A stretch of 8,829 bases of DNA from Desulfobacteraceae bacterium (GTDB taxonomy: Bacteria; Desulfobacterota; Desulfobacteria; Desulfobacterales; UBA5616), in contig JAUXEW010000103.1 in NCBI GenBank assembly GCA_030620375.1, forward strand, positions 1 to 8,829, written 5' to 3'. Shown here one piece after another: positions 5,692 through 8,829 of the stretch (position 1 is the first letter of the stretch; each line of letters starts with the position of its first letter). Position numbers and translations under genes: made by a program. The notes beneath the pieces are model-generated. The model did not search any database. It saw only the letters and a program-made list of their open reading frames with translations, and was not told where the DNA came from.

Positions 5692-7452
5692 ATGATCAAC
5701 ATAACATTATTCAATTTAAAACCACGGCATCACACATTAATCGGTCTGATCAAAAAAAATAAATTTCGGCTGTTTCTGGCGATGCTCTGCATGCTGGTCA
5801 TTGCCGGAACAACATCGACGGTAGCGTTTTTGGTAAAACCGGTTCTTGACGATATCTTTGTTAATAAAAATACCGGGATGCTGAAATTGATTCCCATTGT
5901 AGTGATTTTTATTTATTTTTTAAAGGACACGGCGACTTACGGCCAGGCCTATTTTATGAATTATGTGGGACAAAAGATCATCCGGGAACTTCGAAATATC
6001 CTGTATGATCATATACAGGACCTGTCCATATCCTTTTTTCATAAAGAAAAGACAGGCGCCCTGATGTCTCGCGTTACCAATGACGTGGCAATTATTAAGA
6101 GTATGGTTTCTTCATCGGTCACCACCGTCTTAAAAGATTGCTTTACCGTTATCGGTCTTTCCGGAGTGATCTTTTATCGGGACTGGAAAATGGCGATTAT
6201 TGCACTTGTCTTTCTTCCGATCGCCTTTTTCCCAATTATTAAATTCGGCAGGCGCGTTCGCCGGGTCAGTACGGGATATCAAGAAACCATGGCCGATATG
6301 AACTCTTTTCTTCATGAAACGTTTGCGGGAAACAAGATCGTAAAGGCCTTCGGGATGTCATCTTATGAAAAGGAACGTTTTTTCAAAAAAACCAACAGGT
6401 TGTTCAAGCTTGAGATGAAGGCGGTTAAAGCCAAATCCTTGTCGTCACCGGTAATGGACTTTCTTGGCGGAATAGGCGTGTCGCTTGTCATTTTTTATGG
6501 CGGTTCACGTGTAATTCAAGGTGAATCCACGGTGGGGACATTTTTTTCCTTTTTAGCGGCTGTTTTTATGCTGTATAATCCATTAAAACAGTTAACGCAG
6601 GTCAATAATACGGTGCAGCAGGGGCTGGCTGCCGTAGATCGGGTTTTTGATGTCATTGAGATGGAGTCGGATATCAAAGAAATTGAAAATCCCGTTACGA
6701 TTAAGGCGGGACCTCACCGCGTGGCATTTAAAAATGTTTCTTTTAAATATGACGATGTATGGATTTTAAAAGATATTAATCTGGAAGTGCAAGCAGGAGA
6801 AGTATTGGCCCTTGCCGGGATGAGCGGGGGTGGAAAAACCACGCTGGTGAACTTAATCCCCAGGTTCTATGATGTCTGCCAGGGTGCTATCGAGATTGAT
6901 GGAATCGACATTCGAAAAGCAACCCTGTCTTCCCTGCGGGAGCAGATCGCCATTGTAACCCAAGAGCCGATCCTTTTTAACGATACCGTTCGGAATAATA
7001 TCGCATACGGGAATCGTAACGCTTCGGACGAGGATATCGAGCGGGCTGCAAAGGCCGCCTATGCATACGATTTTGTTTGGGGTTTCCCCGATAAATTTGA
7101 GACATCCATCGGAGAACTCGGGGCGCGTCTTTCCGGTGGAGAGAAACAGAGAATATGTGTAGCCAGGGCGCTGCTAAAAGAGGCACCGATTTTAATGCTT
7201 GACGAAGCGACATCGTCACTCGACTCCGAAGCGGAAATGCTGGTACAGAAGGCGCTTGAGAATTTAATGAAGGGGAGAACAACATTTGTCATAGCCCATC
7301 GGCTTTCTACAATTGTGAATGCGGATCGGATTGTCATGATCGTAAACGGCAGGATCGTTGAAGAAGGAAATCATGAAGAACTGATCGCACGTGAAGGAGA
7401 ATATTATAAACTCTATCAAATGCAGTTTAAGGATAATGGCAATACACTTTAG
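5692..7452 (+). CDS. msbA: Lipid A export ATP-binding/permease protein MsbA
   Basis: Homodimeric ABC half-transporter that flips lipid A-core across the inner membrane. With ATG at 5692, four bases after the previous stop, the product is 586 residues (E. coli 582). The frame stays open upstream to a TTG at 5623, but that would add 23 residues overlapping the acyltransferase gene and is less likely; neither start has a clear Shine-Dalgarno. Residues about 25-300 hold six membrane segments of an exporter domain, including the SFFHKEKTGALMSRVTND coupling region. The nucleotide-binding domain has Walker A GMSGGGKTT (376-384, Lys382), Q-loop Gln424, signature LSGGEKQR (480-487), Walker B ILMLDE (500-505, Glu505) and H-loop His536. 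Walker A and Q-loop fall at the same numbers as in E. coli MsbA. Position after lpxB and the acyltransferase fixes lipid A as the likely substrate rather than a drug. Confidence 0.95.
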   Translation: MINITLFNLKPRHHTLIGLIKKNKFRLFLAMLCMLVIAGTTSTVAFLVKPVLDDIFVNKNTGMLKLIPIVVIFIYFLKDTATYGQAYFMNYVGQKIIRELRNILYDHIQDLSISFFHKEKTGALMSRVTNDVAIIKSMVSSSVTTVLKDCFTVIGLSGVIFYRDWKMAIIALVFLPIAFFPIIKFGRRVRRVSTGYQETMADMNSFLHETFAGNKIVKAFGMSSYEKERFFKKTNRLFKLEMKAVKAKSLSSPVMDFLGGIGVSLVIFYGGSRVIQGESTVGTFFSFLAAVFMLYNPLKQLTQVNNTVQQGLAAVDRVFDVIEMESDIKEIENPVTIKAGPHRVAFKNVSFKYDDVWILKDINLEVQAGEVLALAGMSGGGKTTLVNLIPRFYDVCQGAIEIDGIDIRKATLSSLREQIAIVTQEPILFNDTVRNNIAYGNRNASDEDIERAAKAAYAYDFVWGFPDKFETSIGELGARLSGGEKQRICVARALLKEAPILMLDEATSSLDSEAEMLVQKALENLMKGRTTFVIAHRLSTIVNADRIVMIVNGRIVEEGNHEELIAREGEYYKLYQMQFKDNGNTL

Positions 7453-7482
7453 GGGCTGTTTCAAAACCGCTTTCCTTGCTGC

Positions 7483-7564
7483 TTTGACCCTTTTGTAGCG
7501 TCCTCAAACAATTTGCCATTTTGACGTTTCGCTTCGCTAAGAACGTTTCACAAAAAGGGCCAAA
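7483..7564 (+). repeat. Imperfect inverted repeat (large stem-loop)
   Basis: The left arm TTTGACCCTTTTGT (7483-7496) is nearly complementary to the right arm ACAAAAAGGGCCAAA (7550-7564), with one mismatch and one bulged A. Inside the loop, ACGTT (7524-7528) can pair with AACGT (7542-7546) around the sequence CGCTTCGCT. The nested symmetry suggests a transcribed structure or a degenerate miniature element rather than random sequence. Confidence 0.45.
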
Positions 7565-7604
7565 AATCGGAAAATGGTAACCCGTTTCCGGGGCGTCACA
7601 TTGG

Positions 7605-7619
7605 CCTCGATCGAGGAGG
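7605..7619 (+). promoter_or_regulatory. Ribosome-binding site overlapping a perfect 12-bp palindrome
   Basis: CCTCGATCGAGG at 7605-7616 is a perfect palindrome. Its right half overlaps the strong Shine-Dalgarno AGGAGG (7614-7619), which sits six bases before the TTG at 7626 and fixes that start. An ATG at 7621 is too close to the Shine-Dalgarno and stops after two codons (ATG GGT TGA), overlapping the TTG. The palindrome might be a protein-binding site, or might mask the ribosome-binding site by intermolecular or alternative pairing. Confidence 0.5.
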
Positions 7620-7625
7620 TATGGG

Positions 7626-8228
7626 TTGAACAGTCGTATTTTAAGACAGAAAAGAATATTCATATCCAGGATTCTGGCTGTTTTGCTGATTTTTGTTTTT
7701 CTGTTTACCCGGACCGACATCGGCAGTGATGTCGTTAAAGTTCTGCTGGACAGCACGGGGTTGCTTTTACTTTCGGTCGGTGTTTTAGGAAGAATTTGGT
7801 CTTCTTTGTATATCTGCGGGTATAAAAAGGTTAAATTGGTTACGGATGGACCGTACGCCGCAGTCCGAAATCCCTTATATCTTTTTAGCCTTTTGGGTGT
7901 AACCGGTGTCGCGTTATCGACGCAAAATTATATATTTATAGCGCTGATTCTGTCATTATTTTTCATATATTATCCCATTGTCATTATCAGTGAAGAAAAG
8001 AAATTAAAACGGCTTCACAGTGACAATTTTCTAAAGTATATGGCGGAAACGCCAAGATTTATTCCAAGATTATCCAAGCTTTCTCAGCCCGAAAAATATG
8101 AAGTCAATGTCAAAAAATATTCAAAAGCGTTTTTAGATGCCATATGGTTTTTTGTTGTTTACATTGTAATTGCCATAGTAAAAATCATACATTCAAAGGG
8201 CCTAATTCCGTTAATACTTGATTTTTGA
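7626..8228 (+). CDS. ICMT/Ste14-like integral membrane methyltransferase
   Basis: A 200-residue membrane protein of the isoprenylcysteine carboxyl methyltransferase / phospholipid methyltransferase superfamily, expected to use S-adenosylmethionine. The signature is VTDGPYAAVRNPLYL (72-86), the bacterial equivalent of GPY..VRHPxY, with Asn replacing His. It is followed by SEEKKLKRLHSDNFLKYMAETPRFIPRL (122-149), with the paired Glu and the RFIP motif of the family. Hydrophobic segments are at about 12-28, 37-56, 84-98, 103-121 and an extra C-terminal one at 168-188. The TTG start is chosen because AGGAGG lies six bases upstream and there is no in-frame ATG nearby. It lies between msbA and lptF, so its substrate may be lipid A or LPS. 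Leptospira LmtA, which methylates the lipid A 1-phosphate, is a Ste14-like enzyme. That role is inference; a phospholipid or quinone-type substrate is also possible. Confidence 0.8.
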   Translation: MNSRILRQKRIFISRILAVLLIFVFLFTRTDIGSDVVKVLLDSTGLLLLSVGVLGRIWSSLYICGYKKVKLVTDGPYAAVRNPLYLFSLLGVTGVALSTQNYIFIALILSLFFIYYPIVIISEEKKLKRLHSDNFLKYMAETPRFIPRLSKLSQPEKYEVNVKKYSKAFLDAIWFFVVYIVIAIVKIIHSKGLIPLILDF

Positions 8229-8251
8229 TGCTTAAGTCAGTCTCTATATGA
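8228..8251 (+). other. 7-codon ORF bridging the methyltransferase stop and the lptF start
   Basis: An ATG at 8228 overlaps the TGA of the methyltransferase gene (TGATG). It reads MLKSVSI and stops with TGA at 8249-8251, which overlaps the lptF ATG (ATGA). A ribosome could therefore terminate, reinitiate, cross the gap and reinitiate at lptF, which has no visible Shine-Dalgarno of its own. Chance is possible for so short a frame. Confidence 0.2.
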
Positions 8252-8829
8252 AAATCAATTCCATCGTAAACCGATATATTTTTAAGGAGATGATTCCACC
8301 GTTTGTCATTAATGTGGTTTTTTTTGTTTTTGTTTTTTTAATGATAAAAATTCTCGACATTACCAATTTGATCGTAAATTACAGAATCAGCTTTATTAAA
8401 ATACTGTTGCTTCTGGCTTCTTCCATGCCCTTTTTCCTGGTATTCGTGATTCCCATGTCAGTGATGATGGCCGTTCTGCTCACCTTTTTACGATTGTCAA
8501 ACGATAATGAAATACTGGCGTTAAAATCCGGTGGTGTGAGTCTTTACGGTCTATTGCCGCCTGTTATCCTGTTTTGCCTGATGGGATATGTGTTAACCGC
8601 GGTTATGTCGATTTATGGCATGCCGTGGGGGATGGCGTCATTTGAACGCCTTGTTTATGATGTTGCGGCGTCTAATCTCAATATCGGGCTAAAGGAAAAA
8701 ACGTTTAACGACAGCTTTAAAGGGGTGATGTTATATACGAATAAAATTGATTTACGAAATAATACGCTTATAGACGTATTTATTGAAGATCAGCGCCATG
8801 ACAAGATTGTCAGTACAATTGTGGCACCA
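8248..8829 (+). CDS. lptF: LPS export ABC transporter permease LptF (5' part)
   Basis: N-terminal 194 codons of a YjgP/YjgQ-family permease, running off the window with no stop. LptF pairs with LptG and the LptB ATPase to extract LPS from the inner membrane and push it along the Lpt bridge. The start MKINSIVNRYIFKEMIPPF is typical of the family. Membrane segments lie at about 17-35, 50-80 and 101-122. SNDNEILALKSGG (84-96) is the conserved coupling-helix region that contacts LptB. From about 145 the periplasmic beta-jellyroll begins, with FKGVMLYTNKID (157-168) and VFIEDQR (177-183). LptF is preferred over LptG because this gene comes first and its N-terminus fits LptF; the paralogue is not excluded. 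The Phe-rich first helix is encoded by long T-runs (8318-8337). The 19-base gap upstream has no Shine-Dalgarno. Confidence 0.88.
   Translation, partial: MKINSIVNRYIFKEMIPPFVINVVFFVFVFLMIKILDITNLIVNYRISFIKILLLLASSMPFFLVFVIPMSVMMAVLLTFLRLSNDNEILALKSGGVSLYGLLPPVILFCLMGYVLTAVMSIYGMPWGMASFERLVYDVAASNLNIGLKEKTFNDSFKGVMLYTNKIDLRNNTLIDVFIEDQRHDKIVSTIVAP

Larger units (their letters stand above)
7453..7625 (+). other. Intergenic region with inverted repeats between msbA and the methyltransferase gene
   Basis: This is the longest non-coding gap in the window. It begins, directly after the msbA stop, with GGGGCTGTTTCAAAA, a motif style seen at some insertion-sequence ends, but no matching opposite end is present nearby. 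A long imperfect inverted repeat pairs 7483-7496 with 7550-7564 (13 of 14 pairs plus one bulge), enclosing about 53 bases. A shorter stem pairs CGGAAA (7568-7573) with TTTCCG (7585-7590). None is followed by a T-run, so a Rho-independent terminator is not supported. It may be a small dispersed repeat or an RNA structure that modulates downstream expression. Confidence 0.5.

Noticed and set aside
7453..7467. Insertion-sequence terminal repeat
   Set aside because: The motif style fits some IS ends, but no matching inverted end, transposase fragment or target duplication is visible, so no mobile element is annotated.
7427..7756. Minus-strand ORF of about 109 codons across the msbA-methyltransferase gap
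   Set aside because: It overlaps the ends of two well-supported + strand genes, shows no recognisable domain, and its middle part follows the inverted-repeat element. It is more likely a by-product of that repeat than a gene.
8317..8340. Long T-runs resembling the tail of a Rho-independent terminator
   Set aside because: They encode the Phe/Val-rich first membrane helix of LptF, and there is no GC-rich hairpin directly upstream.

Overview
The window is a stretch of an outer-membrane and lipid A biogenesis operon. All recognisable genes lie on the + strand and are tightly packed. The organism is a Gram-negative bacterium with moderate GC. The gene order skp-lpxD-fabZ-lpxA-lpxI-lpxB-DUF374 acyltransferase-msbA, with LpxI rather than LpxH and an LpxJ-type (DUF374) acyltransferase, fits a Desulfobacterota (former Deltaproteobacteria) genome best. 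This placement is inferred from gene content and family knowledge, not from a database search.

Layout. Bases 1-12 can be read as Val-Leu-Phe-stop, possibly the last codons of bamA. Then come a Skp/OmpH periplasmic chaperone (113-673), lpxD (679-1716), fabZ (1772-2221, GTG start), lpxA (2218-2991, ATGA overlap), lpxI (3042-3848), lpxB (3862-5010, GTG start), an LpxJ-like DUF374 acyltransferase (5010-5687, TGATG overlap) and msbA (5692-7452). A 173-bp gap (7453-7625) carries inverted repeats. It is followed by an ICMT/Ste14-like integral membrane methyltransferase (7626-8228, TTG start) and the 5' part of lptF (8248 to the window end, 194 codons, no stop reached).

How the genes work together. 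FabZ belongs to the fatty-acid elongation cycle that supplies 3-hydroxyacyl-ACP. LpxA and LpxD use such acyl donors to place the primary acyl chains on UDP-GlcNAc-derived sugars. LpxI cleaves UDP-2,3-diacylglucosamine to lipid X, and LpxB condenses lipid X with another UDP-diacylglucosamine to give the disaccharide. The DUF374 protein probably adds a secondary acyl chain. MsbA flips the lipid across the inner membrane, and LptF is half of the LptFG permease that extracts LPS towards the outer membrane. Skp, and bamA if it is upstream, serve outer-membrane protein assembly. lpxC, lpxK and waaA/kdtA are not in the window.

The most interesting element is the ICMT-like membrane methyltransferase between the lipid A flippase and the LPS extraction permease. 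The known lipid A methyltransferase of Leptospira, LmtA, is a Ste14-like protein of this same broad class. Lipid A (or lipid A-linked phosphate or sugar) methylation is therefore a testable hypothesis. Other points of note are 8-base homopolymers in lpxB (C8) and the DUF374 gene (G8), a palindrome overlapping the ribosome-binding site of the methyltransferase gene, and very short ORFs bridging or overlapping some gene junctions. No convincing Rho-independent terminator, tRNA, rRNA, CRISPR array or complete insertion sequence was seen.
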